Assembly: GCA_028823035.1 (NCBI GenBank)
Contig: JAPKCI010000046.1
Span: 1-33,985 of the forward strand
Origin: Rubripirellula sp.
Lineage (GTDB): Bacteria > Planctomycetota > Planctomycetia > Pirellulales > Pirellulaceae
Reading direction: 5' to 3'
Length of the DNA: 33,985 bases
Position numbers and translations under genes: made by a program. Below the pieces are notes generated by a model. It did no database searches and was not told the origin of the DNA. It saw only the letters and a list, made by a program, of their open reading frames with translations. Of the stretch, positions 1 through 7,992 are shown piece by piece; the first letter of the stretch is position 1; every line of letters begins with the position of its first letter.

Positions 1-1675
1 CTCCGCCTCGTCGTTCGTTGCCGATATAGGCGTTCGTGAAGAATTCAACCACACTGGTGCGGTTCGTCCGCTGAGTGGGGTCGAATTGGTACTGTTTGGG
101 AGCAGAATAATTGCGCACCCGGCCGCTGATCATACGGTCAATGGATTCAATCGTCATTCGATCTTTGGGGGGCAGTTCTTTGTCCATGCGAACGAGGGAT
201 TCCATGGCCAGTTCGCTGCTCTCCTCTTTAACCAGTGCCTGGATATAGCGACTAAACGCTCGCTTGCTTTTTCCATTGGCTTCGTAGACACGCGCCAAAT
301 TCAGGTTGATCATTCCGTCGTCGGGCAATCCAAACGCGGCGGAAAGCAGGTGACGCCACGCCTCGCGGTTATCTTTGGGAAGCAGCAGTTCGCCCAATCG
401 ACCATGCAGCTTGTAATTGGATTCCGGATAGCGGTCTTTGCGGGCACTTTTGACGCCAATCTCGCCCGCTGTAATTCCCAGTTCGGTTTCGCCTTCATTG
501 ACGAGTTCTTCCATCAGGTCGAACAGACGTGTTGCGCGAAGATCAGCTGGCATCGTGTCGTTAACCCACTGGATTGCCTGCGCAAGCTCGTCTGCCTCAC
601 TGCCCTCGTCCAACATCAGCGTTAACAGGTATTCGGCGGCTTCACGCCCGAGTCGAGTTTCGCCGTGTTCGTTCAGCCATTTCAGGATCAGGGTTGGATC
701 TTCGGCTACCCTTGCCTGAAACCACGCCAGTTCTTCTTCGGGAAAATCAGGTGAACCGGCGCTACGCACAGTTGCCAGCAACGACTGGCGGTCGATGTGG
801 ATACGAAACTTTTCCAGCAGATTGATGCCCATCACACCTGCGACGCCGTCCGGATGAACTTGAACAACCTCGGTCGGTCGGAACGCGACGTAGGGTGCAA
901 AGTCAATCGACTCGCAGATCAGCGGCCCAACATTCCCTGCTGGACGTCTTAACGAGTTACAGAGCCGACGTTCAAGACAAGTGTCGTAACGCGATGAGCC
1001 GATTGCCAACGCTCGTGATATCGTCTTGTTCTCAGCGTTTTCCGCTTGGGGAAGTTGCAGGTTCACTGGTAGCCAGACCAGATCATTTTGAAGCGTCACT
1101 TGGGTAACGATCTCATCGGACAACGGATCAGTCTGATAATCTGCCAGTTGGCCTGGAGGGGCGAGATTGATTTGCCCCTGAGGGAGATCAAAAATCACAT
1201 CGAAGTGCTTCAGCACGTGTGAGCCGATTGCCCCGGTTAGTGCATTCTCGCCAATCTCGTGGGAGTGGTACTTGGTGAAATTTTCGAACTCTTCCTCTGG
1301 GCCCAACTCACGGCGAGCGATTTCCAACGTAAAGTCAGCGAAATGCAAAGTGAGGGGATTTGGTTTGCCCGCCGGTGTTTCGGCTGGAAGTGGTGCCGCT
1401 GCGCGGTTGTGTAGCTGCAAGCCATAGGCACCATCAAAGTCGAGCCACAAGTTAACGGGGATTCTGAGGTTGGGTCCCGATATGTCGCAGGCGACGATCA
1501 AACGGCCATCGATAACTCTGACAGGGATTGAACCACCCTCGTCGCTTAGAACGGGGGGCCGATCAACCGATTCGCTGCTTTGGGCAACGACCACCTGCGG
1601 TACCAACAGGCAGAACAACGCCACCAGAATGCGATACACGAAACGAGAGCAGTCGGGGTGGCAGTTTTTGGGCAT
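1..1675 (-). CDS. Exported protein with doubled aspartic-protease-like fold and helical repeats (3' end outside window)
   Basis: The frame is open from ATG at 1675 to the left edge, 558 codons without a stop, so the C-terminus is missing. Residues 1-32 form a signal peptide (basic start, hydrophobic core, end near VVVAQ). Two lobes resemble the retropepsin-like fold of bacterial aspartyl proteases. Each ends in the typical pattern of Gly-rich turn, leucine pair and beta strand: TGAIGSHVLKHFDVIFDL in lobe 1 and GVMGINLLEKFRIHID in lobe 2. The catalytic Asp-Thr/Ser-Gly is not intact: lobe 1 has LDFDGAY (D79-Y84) and lobe 2 has AIGSSRY (from A224), which has no Asp. About residues 290-530 are helical and resemble TPR-type repeats. 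The last visible part (VVEFFTNAY, then NERRGG) starts another strand-rich segment. A binding or degenerate protease role in the periplasm is inferred; the substrate is unknown. Confidence 0.8.
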   Translation of the reverse strand, partial: MPKNCHPDCSRFVYRILVALFCLLVPQVVVAQSSESVDRPPVLSDEGGSIPVRVIDGRLIVACDISGPNLRIPVNLWLDFDGAYGLQLHNRAAAPLPAETPAGKPNPLTLHFADFTLEIARRELGPEEEFENFTKYHSHEIGENALTGAIGSHVLKHFDVIFDLPQGQINLAPPGQLADYQTDPLSDEIVTQVTLQNDLVWLPVNLQLPQAENAENKTISRALAIGSSRYDTCLERRLCNSLRRPAGNVGPLICESIDFAPYVAFRPTEVVQVHPDGVAGVMGINLLEKFRIHIDRQSLLATVRSAGSPDFPEEELAWFQARVAEDPTLILKWLNEHGETRLGREAAEYLLTLMLDEGSEADELAQAIQWVNDTMPADLRATRLFDLMEELVNEGETELGITAGEIGVKSARKDRYPESNYKLHGRLGELLLPKDNREAWRHLLSAAFGLPDDGMINLNLARVYEANGKSKRAFSRYIQALVKEESSELAMESLVRMDKELPPKDRMTIESIDRMISGRVRNYSAPKQYQFDPTQRTNRTSVVEFFTNAYIGNERRGG

Positions 1676-1905
1676 CAAATAACCAAGGCGCGAAAAGTGC
1701 ATATTAGCTGAGGGACATCGTCTCTGCACGAAGAAATATGCAGTTTCCTACCCAAATCGACCGCGAATGGCGGCAATTTGTCCTCGCCATGGCTTGCCGA
1801 AAGGCGGCCGCCCGCAGAAGTGTTGATGCGTCGATTCGTCGAAAGCCATATCGTGGCCCGGCTTCCGGCAGGGACATGCGGTTTCAGAAGCAACCGCGAT
1901 CATGA

Positions 1906-2022
1906 TCACTTCTTTGCTTTGCCCTCGATTTTTCCAAAGGCAAAGGTGTCGGCGATCATTTCAACATTGATTTTAGCAGTGGATGGTACGCTCACGGCGA
2001 CCGGATCAAAGCCACGGCCTCA
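1906..2022 (-). other. In-frame continuation past UGA: candidate selenocysteine codon and C-terminal extension
   Basis: The codons before the UGA (2020-2022) read Pro-Gly-Ser-Cys. After it come 37 sense codons in the same frame: GRGFDPVAVSVPSTAK, then INVEMIADTFAFGKIEGKAKK split over two strands and a basic end, then UGA at 1906-1908. The extension alternates hydrophobic and polar residues, as beta strands do, and fits the style of the preceding domain. Readings are selenocysteine insertion giving a Cys-Sec pair, stop-codon readthrough, or a recent nonsense mutation of CGA or TGG. No selA, selB, selC or selD gene is in the window, so the decoding machinery cannot be tested here. Confidence 0.5.
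1990..2018 (-). promoter_or_regulatory. Candidate bacterial SECIS hairpin downstream of UGA
   Basis: Counting U of UGA as 1 on the mRNA, bases 7-12 (CGUGGC) pair with 25-30 (GCCGUG), two of the six being G-U pairs. Bases 5-6 pair with 32-33 around a bulged A31. Above this come three unpaired U (13-15), a short GA/UC stem (16-17 with 23-24) and an apical loop UCCGG (18-22). E. coli fdhF has a bulged U at 17 and the SelB-contacting G23-U24 in its loop; here GGU falls at 21-23. The likeness is in layout, not in overall sequence. Folded by eye only. Confidence 0.4.
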
Positions 2023-3084
2023 GCACGATCCCGGTAGGATGGCCACCTTGAGAACAACTTGAGTTTCCGCATCCAGAACCTTGAACTCGGGCGATTTTCC
2101 GATTGGATGCCAACCGGAGTACTGTTCGCCAGCCTTGCCGTAATACCAGATGGAACGAGGTGAAAATTGCACCTCGTTGCCAACTCTTGCGAATTGAAAC
2201 TCCGAAGCGACGGGGCCACCCCAATCAAACTTTTTGGATCGGTCAGCTGCGAGTTTCAATGGTTTCATTCGGCCCGCTGAGATCGTCACGCGATGTTGTC
2301 CCAACCCCACTACACCCGCGACGACTGTGTAAGTGCCGGCCGGGACGCGGACGGGGCCTTCGATCGCAGCGATATCAAATGAGTTTTTTCGATCGGCTGA
2401 AATGATGACCGACGACAAAAGTACTGCTTTGGAGTTAAATGAAGTCGACATGTCGATTTCAGAAGTCGGACCGTCGTACGCGGATAACTGGAACGATTTG
2501 CCGTCGGCTGCAATGGCGATGTTCTGCAATTTGTCATCAACGTAGATCGTTGCTGACAGCATCATGGCGTGGTCGGTGTTACCCACAATCATCGCATCGC
2601 TGCCAACATCGTTGAATTTTCCATTTCCATTCTGATCAATGATCCGTACAGGAATGGGACCAGCTTGACTGTTAACGGTGCCAACCATGGCACCACCTGG
2701 TGCCCATTCCCAACCGTCGGCATCGTTTCGCAGTCTCGCAGCGTAGCGGAATGGCTGGCCCGACTTGTCAGTGCCGTTCAGAATCACACGGGTGCTCGAT
2801 ACCATCGTCTTGGGATCGACCAACGCCTTAATTGTGCGATCGAGTTCGCCATCACCATCGGTATCGACCTTCAGGCTGGTGCCCTCATATTCAAAGGCGA
2901 ATGTGTCACCACCAGCGTGCGGGATGCGAATCCCGTCCTGAAGCGGAAACCATGTTTCGCTGGGTAATTGCAGAGACCAGGTGCGATAACTTCGATATCG
3001 CAAATCGACCGACTCTGTTTCTTCTGCGGCACACAGCGGGATCATTACCGCTGTTGCCAAGAATCCCATGAGCAAACGTGACAT
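2020..3084 (-). CDS. Secreted protein of unknown function, possible selenoprotein
   Basis: The product is 354 residues up to the first UGA. ATG at 3084 is preceded by GGGAG (3091-3095), a good ribosome binding site. Residues 1-19 are a signal peptide ending at CAA. The rest is beta-rich: an Asp-rich stretch (DTDGDGELD), a second one (DQNGNGKFNDVG), and two carboxypeptidase-regulatory-like or Ig-like segments (VPAGTYTVVAG). I do not recognise the family. The Asp-rich pieces could bind calcium. The visible end is ILPGSC followed by UGA, after which the same frame stays open for 37 codons to a second UGA at 1906-1908. The full product could therefore be 392 residues with selenocysteine at 355. 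Otherwise it is a normal or mutated stop. It lies upstream of, and in the same direction as, the protease-fold gene, with a gap of about 230 bases. Confidence 0.85.
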   Translation of the reverse strand: MSRLLMGFLATAVMIPLCAAEETESVDLRYRSYRTWSLQLPSETWFPLQDGIRIPHAGGDTFAFEYEGTSLKVDTDGDGELDRTIKALVDPKTMVSSTRVILNGTDKSGQPFRYAARLRNDADGWEWAPGGAMVGTVNSQAGPIPVRIIDQNGNGKFNDVGSDAMIVGNTDHAMMLSATIYVDDKLQNIAIAADGKSFQLSAYDGPTSEIDMSTSFNSKAVLLSSVIISADRKNSFDIAAIEGPVRVPAGTYTVVAGVVGLGQHRVTISAGRMKPLKLAADRSKKFDWGGPVASEFQFARVGNEVQFSPRSIWYYGKAGEQYSGWHPIGKSPEFKVLDAETQVVLKVAILPGSC

Positions 3085-3439
3085 TTCTCACTCCCATTGA
3101 TTGTTATTATTCACTCCAAGATGTTACGCGACACGCGACCGCCGTGAAACGGGAAAAGGGCTGTTTTGTTAGTTTGAATGTGAAAATGGAGGAAATGAAA
3201 CGGCTAATGCTGTTTTAAGCATGAAGCTTGCAGGAATGCAGAACTCAGGGGCCGCCGCTGCCCAAGACACGTTAAGTGAGTGGTCAAAAGGGTGCCAGCA
3301 TCGCTCCGCTAAGATGTCACGCAGTTGCCACACAGGAACTCGTGGTGTCCCTGCTCGACTGAACGTCACGATTTTGTCATGCGAATAACTGCAGCATGTG
3401 CAGGTTGAGACCGTCAAACAGACTGGCTTGGCGGCCGGT
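3085..3439. other. Intergenic region with leader of the 2020-3084 gene
   Basis: These 355 bases separate the stop of the EF-hand/thioredoxin gene from the start of the next minus-strand gene. Near the 3084 start I see an A/T-rich leader and the GGGAG ribosome binding site. I find no convincing coding frame, terminator with T-tract, or repeat. Confidence 0.5.
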
Positions 3440-4075
3440 TCACTCGTCTGTCTGAGCCTCAGAAGCAGCCACCTTGAACGTTTCAATGAGCTCCAGGAAA
3501 GCCTCGGCATCGCCGCCTCCGACGTGATTCGCGATTGCCTGCTGCTGCGGCGTGAAGCAAACAAAGGTTGGATAGGCGCGGATCCCATTGTCTGCCGCAA
3601 AGTCTTGCTCGACTTCGGAGTCAATGTAGACGGGGATGACCGATTTCAGTGCCTCTTTGACCCTCTGGTCGGGAAATACCTGTGCGATCATCATTTTGCA
3701 GGGTGCACACCACGAAGCAGAAAACATTACGAGCAGCGGCTTGCCGCTGCTGATGGCCTCGGCACTCGCTTTGTCGAAGTCGGTAAACCAGTTTTCCGGC
3801 AACGTATGACCGGCAGTGTGTGACTTGGGCTGGACGGTTTGAAAGACCAGTTGATAAGCGTCGATTCGTCCAGCAAATTCTTCTGCTGAGATGATACCGT
3901 CCCCGTTGCGGTCCACGGTCGCGACGAACTTGCCCATCGTTTCAGCGTCACCACTGGCAATGCGGCGCGAGGCATAGGCTGTGAATTCCTCTAGAGTCCG
4001 GTCCTTTGCCGATACGCTAGGCAGCAGAACCAAAGTGGCGAGCACTACGATCGGAAGAATGGTACGAGAAAGCAT
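3440..4075 (-). CDS. Exported EF-hand and thioredoxin-fold protein
   Basis: Starting at ATG 4075 the product has 211 residues and a clear signal peptide (residues 1-23, ending SVSA). An upstream in-frame TTG at 4144 would put 23 polar residues before the signal, so it is rejected. A canonical EF-hand loop DRNGDGIISAEE lies at 55-66, with Ca ligands at positions 1, 3, 5 and 12 of the loop. A thioredoxin domain follows, with the active site WCAPC (C123, C126) and the conserved cis-proline in AYPT (P169). Combining a calcium-type motif with a thioredoxin fold in one exported protein suggests a periplasmic disulfide reductase or redox protein. The partner is not visible; neighbours are a selenoprotein candidate downstream and an SGNH hydrolase divergent from it. 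Confidence 0.9.
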   Translation of the reverse strand: MLSRTILPIVVLATLVLLPSVSAKDRTLEEFTAYASRRIASGDAETMGKFVATVDRNGDGIISAEEFAGRIDAYQLVFQTVQPKSHTAGHTLPENWFTDFDKASAEAISSGKPLLVMFSASWCAPCKMMIAQVFPDQRVKEALKSVIPVYIDSEVEQDFAADNGIRAYPTFVCFTPQQQAIANHVGGGDAEAFLELIETFKVAASEAQTDE

Positions 4076-4314
4076 CAAGTGGCCTCTGTGGATCATGTTT
4101 ACTGGAAGGATCATAACTGATGGTTGCTCGGTTGTCCTATCCAAAATGGAAAAGGATTCGAGCTGTTGTCATGTCTCGCTTTCTCTATACGACAGGCATC
4201 AGGTGTGTTTTCTGCGTGACAACGGAACGTAAGAAGATCATGCTAAACTTTCTGTCAAAACCTGCTGGTGGCGCTTGTCCGGTTTTGTCCCTCTAAAGAA
4301 ACGCAAATGTTGAG

Positions 4315-5082
4315 ATGGAAAATATGATCCCTAATGTTCAATCGAGTTTCGGGAAGTATGCAGCAGGTACTCTGTTTTTCTGCTGTCTATTGGCAATGCC
4401 CACGCATGCGTTGGCAGCAGATCCATTGAGGGTTCTATTCCTCGGCAACAGTTACACGAGTCAAATCAAAGCGACGGTTCAGGGAATCGTTTCGGAGTCC
4501 CCGCAGAAGGCTGCGGTACTGGAGTTCATTTGTCCTGGCGGGAAGACTTTGGAATACCATTCCACACGACAGTCGACGTTGGATCGAATTCGTGACGGGA
4601 AATGGGACGTTGTGGTGTTGCAGGACCAAAGTCAGACGCCGGCTGTTTTTCCGAAGCAGTTTCTTGCTGCCAGCAAGCGGTTGCATGCTGTCATCCAAGC
4701 TTCGGGAGCGGACACCGCGTATTACCAGACGTGGGGGCGACGCGATGGCGACAAGAATAATGCAAAACGTTTTAGTACCTATTTTGGTATGCAAAAAGCC
4801 TTGAGCAAGGCTTACCACGATGCCGCACGGAGGGATGCAGCTATTCTTGTTCCCGTTGGAGAAGCGTGGCAGACGACTCGAAGACTTGATCCGGATTTGG
4901 GACGGGATTTGTATCGGAAAGACGGAAGCCACCCATCAGCCAATGGGGCCTATCTGGCCGGACTCTGTTTCTATTGCCGTGTCTTGAAGGGTGATCTCAA
5001 GGATGTCAAGTATTCAGGTGAAGTTGACGCGAAAGCTGAGGCGACGTTGCGACGGGCCGTTGGACAGGTAATCGGAGACTAG
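4315..5082 (+). CDS. Exported SGNH/GDSL-type hydrolase, DUF4886-like
   Basis: The product has 255 residues. Residues 1-35 are a signal peptide with the hydrophobic core TLFFCCLLAM and an end near ALAA. The mature protein opens with VLFLGNSYT; the serine of GNSYT (S46) is the expected nucleophile of block I. Near the C-terminus DGSHPS (D203, H206) supplies the Asp and His of an SGNH triad. The segment DVVVLQDQSQTP fits the block around the oxyanion hole. The size matches the DUF4886 group of SGNH hydrolases. The role is probably ester hydrolysis, perhaps carbohydrate de-esterification, but the substrate is not shown. ATG 4324, three codons later, is an equally possible start. The gene stands alone, divergent from the thioredoxin gene. 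Confidence 0.88.
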   Translation: MENMIPNVQSSFGKYAAGTLFFCCLLAMPTHALAADPLRVLFLGNSYTSQIKATVQGIVSESPQKAAVLEFICPGGKTLEYHSTRQSTLDRIRDGKWDVVVLQDQSQTPAVFPKQFLAASKRLHAVIQASGADTAYYQTWGRRDGDKNNAKRFSTYFGMQKALSKAYHDAARRDAAILVPVGEAWQTTRRLDPDLGRDLYRKDGSHPSANGAYLAGLCFYCRVLKGDLKDVKYSGEVDAKAEATLRRAVGQVIGD

Positions 5083-5401
5083 TTTGTCGTTGTCAGGGAT
5101 TGAAAATGACAGGGTGAAAAATGGTCTGCAAGCTGCTTCTGAGACGTTAGCTGTGTTCGGGTGCGGGATGCCATTCCATCGTTGATGGTGAGTAGCCCGC
5201 CGCTGTCTGCTGTTGCTGGCGGCGATGGTTGTGTGATTTGTATCGGTTGAGGCTAGGGGAGGACGAAGCAATTGTTAGTGAATGAACCGGCTGACTGGCC
5301 TAGGTTAGGATCACCGAGATTAGGCTAATGTCGTGCTGTTTTTAGATCACTTGGCTGCCGATTGTTGGCAGCCTCGCCCCTGCATTCTGTAGTACTCATC
5401 G
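5083..5401. other. Intergenic region, nothing recognised
   Basis: A 6-bp stem, CGCCGC (5198-5203) with GCGGCG (5219-5224), encloses 15 bases but has no T-tract, so it is not a convincing terminator. No coding frame with a plausible start was seen. Confidence 0.4.
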
Positions 5402-5839
5402 ATGCATGATTCTCGTTCTTCGCTTTCTCCGTCCGACGAAGGCGATTCATCTTGCGATTTTGAACTGGGTGGTTTCAGCCAACAACGGAAGTGTGGAATC
5501 CGGTGTCCCGGGTGCCGCGAAGAAATGGAATTCTGCGAGTTGCAGTCCAGCCAGTTTGCGGGCTGTCCCAGTTGCAATGCACTGTTGTTTCAACAGCCCG
5601 TGTTTGCAAAACTGACCCTGCATCTGCGAGCTAAGGCAGCACTACCCACACTGGTTCCCGCACCGATGGACTCGGCCCAGTTGGCAATTGAACGCTCCTG
5701 TCCTACTTGCGGAGCACGATTAGAAACCCATGCGTTTTGTGGGCCGGGTAACGCAGTCATCGACACCTGTTTTCCTTGTGGTGTGATCTTTCTTGATGCA
5801 GGTGAACTGAGCAAGTTAGTAACCGCGCCGGGCAAATGA
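5402..5839 (+). CDS. Zinc-ribbon protein with zf-TFIIB-like C-terminal domain
   Basis: The product has 145 residues and no signal peptide, so it should be cytoplasmic. It carries two zinc ribbons. The first uses CPGC (35-38) and CPSC (55-58). The second uses CPTC (100-103) and CFPC (123-126), and its DTCxxCG...FLDxGEL pattern is that of the zf-TFIIB family, which usually reads DxCxxCGGxWLDxGEL. An acidic, Ser-rich N-terminus (1-20) precedes the ribbons. Members of this family are small metal-binding proteins of largely unknown role. Zinc binding is well supported, function is not. It has no close co-directional neighbour. Confidence 0.8.
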   Translation: MHDSRSSLSPSDEGDSSCDFELGGFSQQRKCGIRCPGCREEMEFCELQSSQFAGCPSCNALLFQQPVFAKLTLHLRAKAALPTLVPAPMDSAQLAIERSCPTCGARLETHAFCGPGNAVIDTCFPCGVIFLDAGELSKLVTAPGK

Positions 5840-6154
5840 AGCATGAGTGAGCCTTGAGTAGAGTCGCAGTTGCTTCGGCCTGAAGCGATGCCACGATCCA
5901 CGTCAGCAATACAGAGAAGAACTCGTGTCCATCTTGGATGATCAATGGAAATGGTGACCGCATTCCCAGTCAGGCGGTTGGCAAGATACTATCCATTAAG
6001 ATTGATGAATCGTAGGGATGTCCAATCACGTTGCAGTGACGGCTAATGCGTGGCCTGGTGCCGGGGGACCTGGCGACGTAACGAAACCTCTGTAGATTTG
6101 CTTTTCTATCCGCATGTTCGAGAATGGCAGCCCGGCAGGTTGATTTCTTGGGGC
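5840..6154. other. Convergent intergenic region, nothing recognised
   Basis: The space lies between the ends of the zinc-ribbon gene and the haemoglobin gene. Open frames here are short and have no family-like features. I see no RNA gene or strong terminator hairpin. Confidence 0.4.
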
Positions 6155-6541
6155 CTATTCTGACTGGTTTCGCATGTGGTCTGCGGTTCGACGAAAGTAG
6201 CTCAGCAGGGTGTCGTGCAGGGTCTGCTCGGACACCGTTTCGGACAACGCCTGTTCCATACAGAGCAGCCACTCGTCATGTTCCTGTTTTCCGATTTTGA
6301 AGGGCAAGTGCCTGGCGCGGAGCCTCGGATGACCGTACTCGCTTGTGTACAGTTGCGGCCCACCCAAAAAACCCGACAGAAATTTGAATAACTTTTCAGC
6401 CGATCCGGTGATGTCGGGGGGATGTAGGTTGCGGACCCCTTTGGCTTCCGGCAATTCGTCCATCAGTTGGTAAAACCGGTTTACCAGTGCACGGAGGCCG
6501 TCTTCGCCGTTAAGTTGTTGATACAGTGTTTCCGGTTCCAT
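6155..6541 (-). CDS. Group II truncated haemoglobin
   Basis: The product has 128 residues, the usual size for a truncated haemoglobin, and starts at ATG 6541. The signature GHPRLRARHLPF is present; by comparison with mycobacterial trHbO the proximal haem ligand F8 is H78. Tyr B10 (Y24 in NRFYQLM) and Trp G8 (W91 in DEWLLCM) are conserved, which marks group II. At CD1 a His (H40) stands where trHbO has Tyr, which can change ligand hydrogen bonding. Such proteins bind O2 or NO and are linked to nitrosative or oxygen stress. It is a single gene without an obvious operon partner. The family call is firm; the physiological role is inferred. Confidence 0.95.
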   Translation of the reverse strand: MEPETLYQQLNGEDGLRALVNRFYQLMDELPEAKGVRNLHPPDITGSAEKLFKFLSGFLGGPQLYTSEYGHPRLRARHLPFKIGKQEHDEWLLCMEQALSETVSEQTLHDTLLSYFRRTADHMRNQSE

Positions 6542-6835
6542 TTTTGGAAGAGATGGGTTGGAGGTGGTTGTTCGATGACATCTAGAAACAAAACTTGGGA
6601 TCGATGCGACGCCTGCAGATGGAGTAAGAAACTAGCGGAAATATAGTGCAAATGAAATCCGCTTGGATGATGTTGGTCGAAAGCGTTACGGTGAGGAACC
6701 CATTGCTGGCGAATCGTTGAATTTTGCGGAATCGTCTGCGCTGACGAAGCAGTCCGGTTGTCGGCTAAGATGTGCGTGTGCAATCTGCATTTTCAAGTAG
6801 AAAGTTTAAAACCTTTTTTTGTGAAAGAGCGAGAG

Positions 6836-7816
6836 ATGTTTTTGTGTCGAACGGTAATTCAAGGGTTCACGATTGGTTGGTGCGCTCTGATGACGGTATC
6901 TTTGGGTTTCGCGGATGAGGGTGTTTTCCTGTCAGCTCCGGTAATGATTCGCAGTTCAGGGGCAGGCGAAGGACCCGTTTGGCACGGCTCACTTGGGTTG
7001 CTTACGAGCGGCGACGGTGACATCAATCGTCTGGATCTTCGGGGGCAGGCTTCCGTGTTCCGCAAGAACGCCGGATCCAACGGATTGTTGTTTGACAGGT
7101 CGGGGCGATTGATCGTTTGTGAGAACAAGAAAAGGCGGATAACACGCACCGAGCGGGACGGGACGATTGCAGTGTTGGCAGACTCCTACGGTGGTAAACG
7201 GTTCAATCAGCCCAACGACCTGACCGTCGATTCTAAGAACCGAATTTTCTTTTCGGATCCGCAATATGGTGAGCGTTCAAAAATGGAAATGCGCGATGAA
7301 AACGGGAGAGAGATAGAAGGGGTTTACCGGATCGACCCGGATGGCAGTGTGACCAGGATCATCGAACATGAGGTGGATCGGCCAAATGGATTGATCATCA
7401 CACCGGATGATCAATACTTGTTCGTTGCGGATAACAACAATGGGGTTGGCGGTAGCCGAAAACTGTGGCGGTTTGATATGAATGCCGATGGAACCGTCAA
7501 CGTGGGGACGCAGAAAATGATTCACGATTGGGGAACGACACGAGGCCCTGATGGCATGAAACTCGACCAGCAGGGCCGACTTTATGTAGCCGCCGGCCTG
7601 AACCAGCCTCATTTGCCTCAGGAGACAGCAGAACAGCCTACCGCTGGGATTTATGTTTTTTCGCCCGACGGAAATCAGATTGGTTTTGCTCCGATCCCCC
7701 AAGATGAGACAACGAACTGCGCGTTCGGAGACTCGGACGGCAAATCGCTTTATGTCACGGCGGGAGGCACATTGTGGAAGTTGCGGACCAAAGCTGCTGG
7801 GTATCAGATCAAGTAG
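6836..7816 (+). CDS. Exported SMP-30/gluconolactonase-like six-bladed propeller protein
   Basis: Starting at ATG 6836 (preceded by the purine-rich GAGCGAGAG) gives 326 residues with a signal peptide (1-26, ending LGFA). An in-frame TTG at 6758 would add 26 residues before the signal and is rejected. The mature part matches the SMP-30/gluconolactonase/LRE family: an early Glu in GEGPVW (E45), FNQPNDLTVDS, FFSDPQYG, RPNGLIITPDD and GPDGMKLDQQGRLYVA. These supply the Glu, Asn and Asp ligands of the central metal. The family hydrolyses lactones of sugar acids, which would suit the sugar-oxidising genes nearby, but the exact lactone is unknown. Confidence 0.92.
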   Translation: MFLCRTVIQGFTIGWCALMTVSLGFADEGVFLSAPVMIRSSGAGEGPVWHGSLGLLTSGDGDINRLDLRGQASVFRKNAGSNGLLFDRSGRLIVCENKKRRITRTERDGTIAVLADSYGGKRFNQPNDLTVDSKNRIFFSDPQYGERSKMEMRDENGREIEGVYRIDPDGSVTRIIEHEVDRPNGLIITPDDQYLFVADNNNGVGGSRKLWRFDMNADGTVNVGTQKMIHDWGTTRGPDGMKLDQQGRLYVAAGLNQPHLPQETAEQPTAGIYVFSPDGNQIGFAPIPQDETTNCAFGDSDGKSLYVTAGGTLWKLRTKAAGYQIK

Positions 7817-7817
7817 G

Positions 7818-7880
7818 GTCAACGTCGGGGTTGGCGCTGTTTCGATGACATCCACGGTCCCAAAAGTTAGCCCCGTTGAT
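7818..7880 (+). terminator. Long inverted repeat after the SMP-30-like gene, possible terminator
   Basis: Bases 7818-7823 and 7827-7832 pair with 7875-7880 and 7869-7874, giving about 12 base pairs with a three-base bulge and a loop of about 36 bases. It begins directly after the stop codon. There is no T-run after the stem, so intrinsic termination is uncertain. Confidence 0.25.
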
Positions 7881-7992
7881 CGTGATTAGCGGTTCTTGGA
7901 TTGCTGACGGATCCTTAGGGGGTTCGCAGGCGTCCATTCAATGACGACACTGGGACGCAGAAGAACATCTCTCTCGATGCAATGAAGAATAA

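Noticed and set aside
86-625. A 179-codon plus-strand frame at the left end
   Set aside because: It is antisense to the open protease-fold gene, which has a signal peptide, family features and a frame that continues past the edge.
5198-5224. GC-rich hairpin after the SGNH hydrolase
   Set aside because: Stem of 6 with a 15-base loop and no T-tract; not a convincing terminator.
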